Notes under the pieces: generated by a model | What the model was told of the DNA's origin: nothing | Seen by the model: only the letters and a program-made list of their open reading frames with translations | The model's database searches: none | Shown: one piece after another, positions 1 through 6,499 of the stretch | How the letters are laid out: the number at the start of each line of letters is the position of its first letter | How positions within the stretch are numbered: position 1 is the first letter of the stretch | Program-made: the position numbers and the translations under genes | Source: an uncultured Mucilaginibacter sp. | Lineage (GTDB): Bacteria; Bacteroidota; Bacteroidia; Sphingobacteriales; Sphingobacteriaceae | DNA: 8,038 bases | Reading direction: 5' to 3' | Assembly: GCA_903885865.1 (NCBI GenBank) | Contig: CAISKH010000576.1 | Coordinates: 1 to 8,038, forward strand

Positions 1-18
1 CAAAATAATCTGTAAAAT

Positions 19-1281
19 TTGAAACAACGCATAATTGGCTCCTATAATAAATTAAAAGAAACCAATATTCTGTCAAATTTTTTCAATTTAAGCGGTATTC
101 AAATTTCCAATATATTATTGTTGCTGCTTACCATCCGCATTATTACCGGCGTTGTTGGTATTGCGGAATTTGGCATCATTATGTGGGTCAACAGGTTTGC
201 GCAATTTATAGGCTCTATTATTAACTATGGCACAAATCAATCGGCGGTGCGTGATGTGGCCGGTAACCTTGATAATAAAAAAGAGCTCAACAAGGTGTTT
301 TATAATACTATTTGGATAAGGGCATTAATATTTGCGCTTTTTTTAATTGTATTGCCTGGCCTGCATGCATTTAATGTCCCTTATTATTCTTACTTCATAC
401 TGGCAATACCCATTGTTTTAGCCGAGGTTTTTAACCCGCTTTGTTTTTACATTGGTTTTGAAAAACTAAAGTTGTTTAACGTGTTCAACCTGGTATTTAA
501 TATTATAGCAGTAGGGGCACTACTCATTTTCATAAAAGACCGGGCCGATGCAGGATGGGTAAATTTTATATTGGGTGCGGGCAATGTTGTAACCTACCTG
601 GGCCTGCTCATTTATTTAGGGGCGAAGAATAAACTGCCATTTCAACTACCTTTAAAAAGTGAATTGTTTAAAATTGGGAAAGGTAATTTTTATCTCACTG
701 TCAATAATATTTCAGGTATAGTGCAACAATCTTTCATTTTGTTTGCCCTCGCAAAATGGAACAATGCAAACGTACTTGGCGCCTACTCTATATGCGACAG
801 GGTCATTGGACAATGCAGAAGTTTGCTTATTATTATTTCAAACGCTATATACCCAAATGCTGTACATATTTATAAACAAAGTACAGATTTGTGGAACGCT
901 TACAGGAAAAAAGCCAAATATCTACTGGCCGGTTTATGGTTTACCGGCGCTATATTTATATTTGTATTTGCCGATCTTATCATATTCGTATTGACAAAAG
1001 AACATAGTGTAACTGCGGTATTATTTTTAAGAATAATGGCATTTGTACCCGTAGTGTCATCGTTTAACGTATTAAACATACTAGACCAGCTTTTGAAAAA
1101 CAACATGGTATATATGTTCCGGATAGCGGTAATTTTGGTTGTGATGGCTCCCTTAACTGCTTTTATATTATTAAATTCAGGCAGTACTCCGCTTATAGGA
1201 ACTTTTACGCTGATTGTTGAAACCAGCTCGTGCCTTATGTATGAATACATTGTAAAAAAATCTGCTGTAAAAAATGCATAA
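19..1281 (+). CDS. wzx: Wzx-type lipid-linked oligosaccharide flippase
   Basis: Predicted inner-membrane flippase of the polysaccharide synthesis/MATE-like (MOP) superfamily, moving undecaprenyl-diphosphate-linked repeat units from the cytoplasmic to the periplasmic face. The 420 residues are almost entirely hydrophobic helices, roughly 10-14, joined by short charged loops; examples are about 27-48, 102-117, 122-142, 155-172, 181-200, 302-326 and 365-386. The N-terminal pattern (SNFFNLSGIQISN, then a first helix ending in GIAEFGI) and the following loop NYGTNQSAVRD at about 69-79 are typical of Bacteroidota Wzx proteins. The start is TTG at 19: an in-frame TAA at 13-15 rules out extension and the first in-frame ATG (181) would cut off helix 1. 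The last 8 bases overlap the downstream glycosyltransferase, implying one transcript and coupled translation. Bases 1-15 read Q-N-N-L-stop in the same frame and could be the tail of an upstream gene. Family confident; substrate unknown. Confidence 0.88.
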   Translation: MKQRIIGSYNKLKETNILSNFFNLSGIQISNILLLLLTIRIITGVVGIAEFGIIMWVNRFAQFIGSIINYGTNQSAVRDVAGNLDNKKELNKVFYNTIWIRALIFALFLIVLPGLHAFNVPYYSYFILAIPIVLAEVFNPLCFYIGFEKLKLFNVFNLVFNIIAVGALLIFIKDRADAGWVNFILGAGNVVTYLGLLIYLGAKNKLPFQLPLKSELFKIGKGNFYLTVNNISGIVQQSFILFALAKWNNANVLGAYSICDRVIGQCRSLLIIISNAIYPNAVHIYKQSTDLWNAYRKKAKYLLAGLWFTGAIFIFVFADLIIFVLTKEHSVTAVLFLRIMAFVPVVSSFNVLNILDQLLKNNMVYMFRIAVILVVMAPLTAFILLNSGSTPLIGTFTLIVETSSCLMYEYIVKKSAVKNA

Positions 1282-2185
1282 ACCCGTTGCCATTATCCTG
1301 CTTAACTGGAATACGCCTGTACATACAGCAAACTGCATTGTTGCATTGAAGCAACATTGTGATGAACGGTTATTTAATATTATTGTTGCTGATAACGGTT
1401 CAACTGATGACTCCCTGCGTTTATTAAAAAATCAATTTCCTGATCTGATATATATAGAAAACAATGAAAACCTGGGCTTTGCCGAGGGTAACAACAAAGG
1501 CTTGGTTTATAGCATACAAAATGGTTATAAATATTCCCTGGTAATGAATACTGATACGCTGGTTGAAAGTGACCTGGTAAGCTGCCTCATCGCGCATTTG
1601 GATAATCATCTCCAGGCTGCGGCGGCACAACCTGCTATATACTGGATGTACGATAAAAACAAACTATGGAACGGCGAGGGCAGTTTTAACAAGTTATGGG
1701 GGATAACTTCGTCTTCAACCAAACTTCCAAATAATTCCGATATCTTTAAAACCGTAGAGTGGGTAACCGGTTGTTGTATGCTTATAAGGAATTCGGCCTT
1801 ATCGGTAAGCGGGTTATTTAACCCGCGCTTTTTTTTATATTATGAAGATACAGAGCTATCCTTCAGGCTCCGTAAAATTGGCTATGAGCTGCATTACTTA
1901 CCTATGTGTAAATTGTATCATGAAGCAGGTGTAGCGGCCAAAGTAGAAAAAAAAGAAGGCTTTCTTAGCCCGGTTATTCATTATTATATCAGCAGAAACC
2001 ATATCTGGTTTTTACGGAAGTACGGCAATCCATTTTTTTATCCGGTAAATATAATTTATAATGGCATTTATTATTTATCGCTATTGACCTATTTCAAACT
2101 TCGTGGCCGTAATGAAAAGGCCCGATTTTTAATTAAGGGGCTAAGGGACGGCATACTCACTCCCCAAAACTCTATTTGGCCCTGA
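1274..2185 (+). CDS. Glycosyltransferase family 2 (WbbL/rhamnosyltransferase-like)
   Basis: Cytoplasmic, inverting GT-A glycosyltransferase expected to add one sugar from an NDP-sugar donor to the growing lipid-linked repeat unit. In order: N-terminal beta strand VAIILLNWN (5-13), nucleotide-binding DNGSTDDS (40-47), NLGFAEGNNKG (66-76), the metal-binding DxD-like segment MNTDT (91-95; most relatives have NPDT or NNDT), VTGCCMLIRN (164-173), and FFLYYEDTELSFRLR (186-200), whose ED pair supplies the likely catalytic base, followed by H216 in YHEAG. The C-terminal third (about 233-275) is aromatic and probably membrane-associated. The layout and the 303-residue length match WbbL-type rhamnosyltransferases, but donor specificity cannot be read from sequence. 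The ATG lies inside the end of wzx. The gene contains a terminator-like hairpin at 1809-1836. Its 3' end faces the methyltransferase on the other strand. Confidence 0.92.
   Translation: MHKPVAIILLNWNTPVHTANCIVALKQHCDERLFNIIVADNGSTDDSLRLLKNQFPDLIYIENNENLGFAEGNNKGLVYSIQNGYKYSLVMNTDTLVESDLVSCLIAHLDNHLQAAAAQPAIYWMYDKNKLWNGEGSFNKLWGITSSSTKLPNNSDIFKTVEWVTGCCMLIRNSALSVSGLFNPRFFLYYEDTELSFRLRKIGYELHYLPMCKLYHEAGVAAKVEKKEGFLSPVIHYYISRNHIWFLRKYGNPFFYPVNIIYNGIYYLSLLTYFKLRGRNEKARFLIKGLRDGILTPQNSIWP
1809..1836 (+). terminator. Candidate intrinsic terminator/attenuator inside the GT2 gene
   Basis: A perfect 7-bp inverted repeat, GCGGGTT (1809-1815) and AACCCGC (1820-1826) with loop ATTT, is followed after GC by eight consecutive T (1829-1836). 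Five of the seven pairs are G-C. An alternative fold pairs AAGC (1807-1810) with GCTT (1827-1830), leaving a two-base bulge. This is the standard geometry of a rho-independent terminator on the + strand. It lies in codons for about residues 179-188 (GLFNPRFFLY), a conserved part of the GT2 fold, so amino-acid constraint and chance may explain it. Whether it terminates transcription is unknown. Confidence 0.35.
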
Positions 2186-2196
2186 ATATGTAATAC

Positions 2197-3069
2197 TTAT
2201 TTTTCGGCGACTATAAAAAGTAGTGTATCCAATATTAGTTTATCTATATTATAGCCTGTTACTACTTTTACCGATTTAAACCCTGCATTCCGAAAACTAT
2301 CCAGCAGGTCCCATCCGAAATGATAGTAACACAATATGCCAAGGGGTAGTACAGGGTCGCCATGATATTCCGGTGTTAATAAATGCGTAATTTCTCCTTT
2401 TTCATCGATAGTTGCCCGGGTAAGGGTTTTATCATTTTCAAATATAAAGGGAGCGCTTAAAAGTACGTTTCCTCCAGGTTTTGTAACCCTGTACAATTCT
2501 TTAATAACTGTTTGATAATCGGGTATATGTTCCAGGTCCTCAAACGACAGGCATAAATCAAATAAATTATCCGGGTAAGTAAGGTTAGTCAGGTCCTGGT
2601 GCAGACCATCGCCCGGTTTATATACACTGGTAACCAAATCGTATTGATTTGAATTTGCTAATTTTTTATGATAAGACGTATTATGTTCTGTAAGGTATAT
2701 TTTTTTAGCATCCCCAAAATATTGGTCTATAATCTCCAGGCTAAAACGCATTCGCGAATTTAAGCCGGTATGATCTGTACATGCTTCACGTAAGCTGAAC
2801 AGATTGTGGAATCTGTTAAAATAATACAAAGCACCCAACATCCTTACATAACCTGTGCCGGTTAATTTTAAAACCCGCGCTTCAAATGATTTACGAAACT
2901 GGGTATATTGCTGATATTTCCCGTAATCTTCTTTCTTATACAGTTCGGTCATTAACTGGTTATAAGGCGAATCCTCATACAGATGATCAATGTTCTTTGC
3001 AAGTCTTTTTTGTAAAAGGCGCTGAATTGTTCTTATCGTTCTTTTTATCTGATTTACAAGTTTTACCAT
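2197..3069 (-). CDS. Class I SAM-dependent methyltransferase-like protein (Methyltransf_11 type)
   Basis: Probable cytoplasmic methyltransferase, perhaps modifying a sugar of the repeat unit; the substrate is unknown. The 290 residues begin with a basic helix (1-26). The second half carries the recognisable Rossmann features: DLTNLTYPDNLFDLCLSF (159-176; motif II region with the FDL signature), EHIPD (180-184), and RVTKPGG (194-200) leading into strand VLLSAPF. Then come EYHGDP (234-239) and FGWDLL (251-256), typical of a subfamily next to polysaccharide genes. The usual glycine-rich motif I (ExGxGxG) is absent; its place is taken by IYLTEHNTSYHKKL (124-137). Upstream, LREACTDHTGLNSRMR (93-108) looks like the remnant of a cysteine-rich knuckle found in relatives (recalled from the family, not checked). 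It is the only - strand gene here, with a convergent 11-base gap to GT2 and a divergent 142-base region to wzy, so it is probably transcribed alone. Confidence 0.8.
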   Translation of the reverse strand: MVKLVNQIKRTIRTIQRLLQKRLAKNIDHLYEDSPYNQLMTELYKKEDYGKYQQYTQFRKSFEARVLKLTGTGYVRMLGALYYFNRFHNLFSLREACTDHTGLNSRMRFSLEIIDQYFGDAKKIYLTEHNTSYHKKLANSNQYDLVTSVYKPGDGLHQDLTNLTYPDNLFDLCLSFEDLEHIPDYQTVIKELYRVTKPGGNVLLSAPFIFENDKTLTRATIDEKGEITHLLTPEYHGDPVLPLGILCYYHFGWDLLDSFRNAGFKSVKVVTGYNIDKLILDTLLFIVAEK

Positions 3070-3140
3070 GTTGTCGCAAAATATAATTAATTGCCCTGTA
3101 AACCAAATGTCGCTTATTCAGAAAATTAAGGCGCAACTAG

Positions 3141-3162
3141 CTTAATAAAGGCTTAAAAAAGG
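3141..3162. repeat. Tandem 11-bp direct repeat in the divergent region
   Basis: CTTAATAAAGG (3141-3151) is followed immediately by CTTAAAAAAGG (3152-3162), identical at 10 of 11 positions. The period of 11 is about one helical turn, so both copies would face the same side of the DNA, as expected for an operator bound by a dimer or a cooperative regulator. It sits upstream of the wzy start at 3212. Low sequence complexity means chance is possible. Confidence 0.45.
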
Positions 3163-3181
3163 AAAATTTCAGTCAAAAACC

Positions 3182-3189
3182 TTAATTTG
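3182..3189 (+). promoter_or_regulatory. Possible Bacteroidota -7 box upstream of wzy
   Basis: TTAATTTG matches the Bacteroidota -7 consensus TAnnTTTG at five of the six defined positions (second position T instead of A). It would give a transcription start near 3196 and a leader of about 16 bases before the ATG at 3212. No clear TTTG -33 element is seen at the usual spacing, so support is weak. Confidence 0.25.
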
Positions 3190-3211
3190 GCCTCAAAGTT
3201 AACTCACCAGC

Positions 3212-4603
3212 ATGTTTATTATTTTCCTGCTTATTTATATTACTTCATTCATTGTAGCTGTAAAGGAAATATACAAAGGCAATACAAGCGGTATATTGAT
3301 CTATTTGATCTTTGGGTTATCAATGTACACCACCGCCATGTCGGTTGCGTTCACATTCGGACTGGCATCTTTTATCCCTTTCATGCAATCATTTAAAGAA
3401 CTGCTTATTGTTAGCGTGCTTATTTTAAATATAGTAGCCCTAAAACAACGTCCAAAGTTCCATCTTATTGACCATTTAATATTTTCCTTTTTTTTATATC
3501 TCATCATCTACGCTCTGTTACCTATCGGCGATCAATCTTTTACGGGCCGGCTAATATCTTTGAAAAGTATATCTTTTTACGTAGTGGTCTATTTTACAGG
3601 ACGCTTTTTTGATCCAAAAACCATTTACATCAATAAGTACTTTAACTATATCATCCTGCTGACGATCGCAGCAGCGGCGGTTTTGCTTGTTGAAGTAGTT
3701 TGCCAAAGTCCCTTGCAATTTAATTCCGGCTATTTTGATTACAGCTACCATTATTATAATCTCGAAAAGGAAGGTTCGCTTGGGCTGGCAGAAACTTTTA
3801 CCTCGGATAGCGGATACACCAGGTTTGCCAGTTTCTTTACAAGCCCCCTTGAACATGGTGAAGCTACGCTGCTTGCCCTGGCCGTAATTATCGGTTTGTA
3901 CACAACCGATGACAATAAATTTAATATTAACGGCGTTGGTATACTCGCCGTGGGCGCCACGTTTTTATCGATCCTGTTTGCTTTGTCGCGGGCTCCTTTG
4001 GCCAGCTATTTTATAATGATCTATGTGTACGCGCTGGTAACGAAAAGAAAATTTATTATACATGCCATTCAATATGCGTTTGTTTTAGCTGCAATTTATA
4101 TTATATACTTGTTTTACCAGTTTGAAAACAACCATAGCGGCCTTATAGCAGTTCTTTTAAATACGATTAATTTTACCGATCCATCCAGCCTAGGGCATTT
4201 ACTGGCATGGACAGAAGGGATTATGTCAATGATCCAGCATCCTTTTGGAATTGGATTAGGTTCATCTGGAAGAGTTGGCGCCACTTTAAGCGAAAACATT
4301 GGCGGGGAAAACCAATTGATTATATTGGGCGTTCAAGCCGGCATAATTGCCGCAATTTTATACTTATTTGTATTTGTACTGTTTATTAAAGTAAGCTTTA
4401 AATGGCTTTCCATATTAAAAGGGAAAGAAAGAAAACTTTGTATGACTGTTTTTTTTATAAAAGTCGGACTTTTGATATCTACATTAACAACCGAAATAGA
4501 GTCATCATCTTATGTATCTTATATGAGTTGGTTCTTATCCGGCTTATTGATCAGTATTATAATGCGCCAGGCACCTCAATTACAACCGGCAAATGATAAT
4601 TGA
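3212..4603 (+). CDS. wzy: Wzy-like O-antigen/polysaccharide polymerase (O-antigen ligase family)
   Basis: Multi-pass inner-membrane protein expected to polymerise lipid-linked repeat units on the periplasmic side. The 463 residues hold about 11-12 hydrophobic helices, with a longer polar stretch at about 164-213, which contains ARG/aromatic-rich sequence (YTRFASFFTSPLEHGEA, 202-218) resembling the substrate loop of the O-antigen ligase/Wzy family. Further family features are FALSRAPLASY (256-266), where the conserved Arg follows a helix, and LLAWTEGIMSMIQHPFGIGLG (330-350), the W...I..HP.GxGxG pattern before the large periplasmic loop, then ENQLIILGVQAGI (366-378). An in-frame TAA at 3200-3202 makes ATG 3212 the earliest start. 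The last 11 bases overlap the acetyltransferase gene. A WaaL-type ligase has the same architecture, but the position inside a Wzx/GT cluster favours Wzy. T8 tracts occur at 3488-3495 and 4449-4456. Confidence 0.8.
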   Translation: MFIIFLLIYITSFIVAVKEIYKGNTSGILIYLIFGLSMYTTAMSVAFTFGLASFIPFMQSFKELLIVSVLILNIVALKQRPKFHLIDHLIFSFFLYLIIYALLPIGDQSFTGRLISLKSISFYVVVYFTGRFFDPKTIYINKYFNYIILLTIAAAAVLLVEVVCQSPLQFNSGYFDYSYHYYNLEKEGSLGLAETFTSDSGYTRFASFFTSPLEHGEATLLALAVIIGLYTTDDNKFNINGVGILAVGATFLSILFALSRAPLASYFIMIYVYALVTKRKFIIHAIQYAFVLAAIYIIYLFYQFENNHSGLIAVLLNTINFTDPSSLGHLLAWTEGIMSMIQHPFGIGLGSSGRVGATLSENIGGENQLIILGVQAGIIAAILYLFVFVLFIKVSFKWLSILKGKERKLCMTVFFIKVGLLISTLTTEIESSSYVSYMSWFLSGLLISIIMRQAPQLQPANDN

Positions 4604-5291
4604 AAAATTAATAGGAAAATTAAAGAATGATCCTGATTATAAATGGGAAAGCTCTTACTTGGCTCGCGACATAGTTAGCGTTATATGGGTAAGGTTTTTT
4701 CAAATAATAAGGGGATTATTTTTAAAACCATTTTTAAAAAAATCATCAGGTTTGCTTTTTGTCGGCACCCGTGTAAAGGTGCGTCATGGCTACCAACTAA
4801 CCGCCGAAAAAAACCTGATACTGGATGATAATGTAAGTATTAATGCCTTATCTGTTAATGGCATAAAACTTGGCCATCATGTTTCCATTGCACGCGATTC
4901 TATCCTTTTTTGCACCGGGGTTATTGCCCAAAAAGGAACAGGCATTACCATTGGCGACCGGACCGGCATTGGAGCCCGCGCCTTTTTAGCCGGACAGGGC
5001 GGCATTACTATTGGTAACGATGTGATTACAGGGCCAAACATCCAGGTATTTTCAGAAAATCATAATTTTTCAGACACGTCGCTCACCATAAAAGAACAAG
5101 GCGTTACTAAACAACCGGTAGTTATTGGGAACAATTGTTGGCTGGGGGGCGGTGTAACCATTTTGGCTGGTGTAACTATCGGCGATGGGTGTGTAATTGC
5201 CTCCGGCGCTGTGGTCACTAAATCTATCCCGGCAAACTCTATAGTTGCAGGCGTGCCGGCAAAAGTGATAAAAATCCGCGGAGAAATATAA
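4593..5291 (+). CDS. Left-handed beta-helix (hexapeptide) acyltransferase, WcaF/NodL-like
   Basis: Predicted cytoplasmic, trimeric O-acetyltransferase using acetyl-CoA to decorate a sugar of the repeat unit. Residues 1-55 form a helical, amphipathic leader (ARDIVSVIWVRFFQIIRGLF at 24-43) that is common in polysaccharide-cluster members. From about 75 to 225 the protein shows isoleucine/valine/glycine hexapeptide coils: ITIGDRTGIGARAFL, GGITIGNDVITGPN, VVIGNNCWLGGGVTI, VTIGDGCVIASGAVV. The putative catalytic histidine is H157 in FSENHNF, inside the usual extended loop, followed by QGVTKQPVVIGNNCWLG. The C-terminal IPANSIVAGVPAKVIK (212-227) is the canonical ending for acetyl-CoA-binding members. 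At 232 residues it is full length. It overlaps wzy by 11 bases and is followed three bases later by the GT4 gene, so the three are almost certainly cotranscribed. The middle of this gene looks more GC-rich than its neighbours, probably because of Gly/Ala codons. Acceptor sugar unknown. Confidence 0.88.
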   Translation: MIIEKLIGKLKNDPDYKWESSYLARDIVSVIWVRFFQIIRGLFLKPFLKKSSGLLFVGTRVKVRHGYQLTAEKNLILDDNVSINALSVNGIKLGHHVSIARDSILFCTGVIAQKGTGITIGDRTGIGARAFLAGQGGITIGNDVITGPNIQVFSENHNFSDTSLTIKEQGVTKQPVVIGNNCWLGGGVTILAGVTIGDGCVIASGAVVTKSIPANSIVAGVPAKVIKIRGEI

Positions 5292-5294
5292 GAT

Positions 5295-6440
5295 ATGCCC
5301 AAACCATTAACCATAGGAGTAGATATACGCAGTCTGAAGACAAATAAAACAGGTATTAAAACCTATCTGGAGGAATTATGCAGAGAATTTAAAAATAGTG
5401 ATAGTGATGATGACTTGCGATTTTATTTTTTAGATACTTCTATTCCAATTTATAACGGCAACCTTAAGTTAGCGAAATGGATTGGACATTTCAGGTTTCA
5501 GCTTTGGAAACAATTGATATTGCCTTTAAAAGCGTGGTTAAAAAAGTGCGATATTCTATTTTGCGTTGACGAGTGTGTTCCGTACATACACCTTGGGTAT
5601 AAAACTATTGCGACCATCCATGATGCATTTTGTTTTGAATCACCCGAGCATTACGGAAAGCTTTGGTTATGGCTTTATAAAAATACGGCTCTTCCGGGGG
5701 CAAGAAGATCTGCATTCGTTATTACTAAAACATTTTATGGTAAGAAACAAATAGCTCACTTTACGGGGCTACCTACCGACAAATTAATCGTGGTGTATGA
5801 TGGCGGCCCCAAAAGGGTAGATTATAATGAAAAGGTTAATGATTCGGCTCAACTTTTAAAACGACTGTCTATTACACCCGATAATTACATTTTACATGTT
5901 GGGGCAATGTTTAAAAGGAAAAATCTTGTGGCTTTGATAAATGCTTTTGGTGAGATAAAAAAAACGGGCTACGCGGAATTAAAGCTAGTGTTGGCGGGCC
6001 CGTTATTAACCAGTAGACTTGATAGCGATTATACGTCAATACTTGATGCTGTTGAAAAACGACATCTGGAGAACGCGGTGGTAATCCCTGGTTATTTAAC
6101 CGATGTCGAGGTTGAAGAACTTTATGATAACGCATTAATATATGTTTTTCCGTCATTAAACGAAGGCTTTGGGCTGGGTGTTTTAGAGGGATTTTCTCAT
6201 AATTTACCTGTGCTGGTAGCTAACAATACCTGCTTGCCGGAAGTTGGCGGCGATGCTGTTTTATCATTTGATCCTTATGATATAAAGGACATTGCCGATA
6301 AAATACATACGGTATTGCAAGACCCGGGCTTGCAAAAAGAGATGATAAACAAAGGCCAACAGCGTTTAAAAGATTTTTCATGGCCAGCTACAGCAAAACA
6401 AATAGTTGATATCTTTAAAAAAGCTAAATTAGTATCCTGA
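5295..6440 (+). CDS. Glycosyltransferase family 4 (GT-B fold)
   Basis: Retaining glycosyltransferase working at the cytoplasmic membrane face to add a sugar from an NDP-sugar donor (for example a GDP-sugar) to the lipid-linked repeat unit. The N-terminal GT-B domain starts with IGVDIRSLKTNKTGIKTYLEEL (7-28), the G-I-x-x-Y acceptor-side motif, and includes TIATIHDAFCF (104-114). The C-terminal donor domain has YILHVGAMFKRKN (198-210), VIPGYLTDVEVEELY (263-277), and FPSLNEGFGLGVLEGF (285-300) with the EX7E pair E290/E298, then NNTCLPEVGGDAVLSFDP (310-327). Length 381 is normal. GGAG at 5280-5283 lies 11 bases before the ATG, a poor ribosome site. It follows the acetyltransferase by 3 bases and precedes hddA by 59 bases that contain no clear terminator. 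It is an obvious candidate heptosyl- or mannosyltransferase given the GDP-heptose genes downstream, but that assignment is inference. Confidence 0.92.
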   Translation: MPKPLTIGVDIRSLKTNKTGIKTYLEELCREFKNSDSDDDLRFYFLDTSIPIYNGNLKLAKWIGHFRFQLWKQLILPLKAWLKKCDILFCVDECVPYIHLGYKTIATIHDAFCFESPEHYGKLWLWLYKNTALPGARRSAFVITKTFYGKKQIAHFTGLPTDKLIVVYDGGPKRVDYNEKVNDSAQLLKRLSITPDNYILHVGAMFKRKNLVALINAFGEIKKTGYAELKLVLAGPLLTSRLDSDYTSILDAVEKRHLENAVVIPGYLTDVEVEELYDNALIYVFPSLNEGFGLGVLEGFSHNLPVLVANNTCLPEVGGDAVLSFDPYDIKDIADKIHTVLQDPGLQKEMINKGQQRLKDFSWPATAKQIVDIFKKAKLVS

Positions 6441-6499
6441 AAAAGAATCAGCAACCTGGCTATTTTAGTATTTTTTTAGATAAATGTCAATATAGAATA

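Larger units (their letters stand above)
3070..3211. promoter_or_regulatory. Divergent intergenic region between methyltransferase and wzy
   Basis: This 142-base AT-rich gap separates two divergently oriented genes, so it should hold promoters for both the - strand methyltransferase and the wzy-acetyltransferase-GT4 run. It contains a tandem 11-mer (3141-3162), a short inverted pair TTAAG (3126-3130)/CTTAA (3141-3145), and weak matches to the Bacteroidota -7 box TAnnTTTG on both strands. On the - strand the best is GACATTTG, the complement of 3104-3111, with GTTG (complement of 3134-3137) 22 bases upstream. No coding potential or strong terminator was seen. That promoters lie here follows from gene orientation; the exact sites are uncertain. 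Confidence 0.55.

Noticed and set aside
900..1250. 116-codon open frame on the - strand within wzx.
   Set aside because: Antisense shadow of a strongly supported membrane-protein gene; the translation has no recognisable domain and follows the complement of hydrophobic codons.
1691..1714. loxP-like sequence: AAGTTAT, five G, then ATAACTTCGT, a perfect 7-bp inverted repeat with a 5-base loop inside GT2.
   Set aside because: It matches only part of a loxP arm, the arms are in the wrong arrangement and spacing for a Cre site, no recombinase is nearby, and it is in-frame coding sequence. The stem is AT-rich with no T tract after it, so it is not a terminator either.
4702..4721. AT-only inverted repeat AAATAAT/ATTATTT around AAGGGG in the acetyltransferase gene.
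   Set aside because: The stem has no G-C pairs and no proper T run follows, so it would be too weak to act as a terminator.
5060..5314. 84-codon open frame on the - strand within the acetyltransferase and the start of GT4.
   Set aside because: Shadow of the hexapeptide-repeat codons; overlaps two confident genes and has no family features.
6441..6499. Possible terminator or promoter between GT4 and hddA (T7 run at 6471-6477; TATTTTTT at 6469-6476).
   Set aside because: The only hairpin before the T run is AGC/GCT with three pairs, and the box lacks the final G of TAnnTTTG and any -33 element. It is treated as a plain AT-rich spacer.
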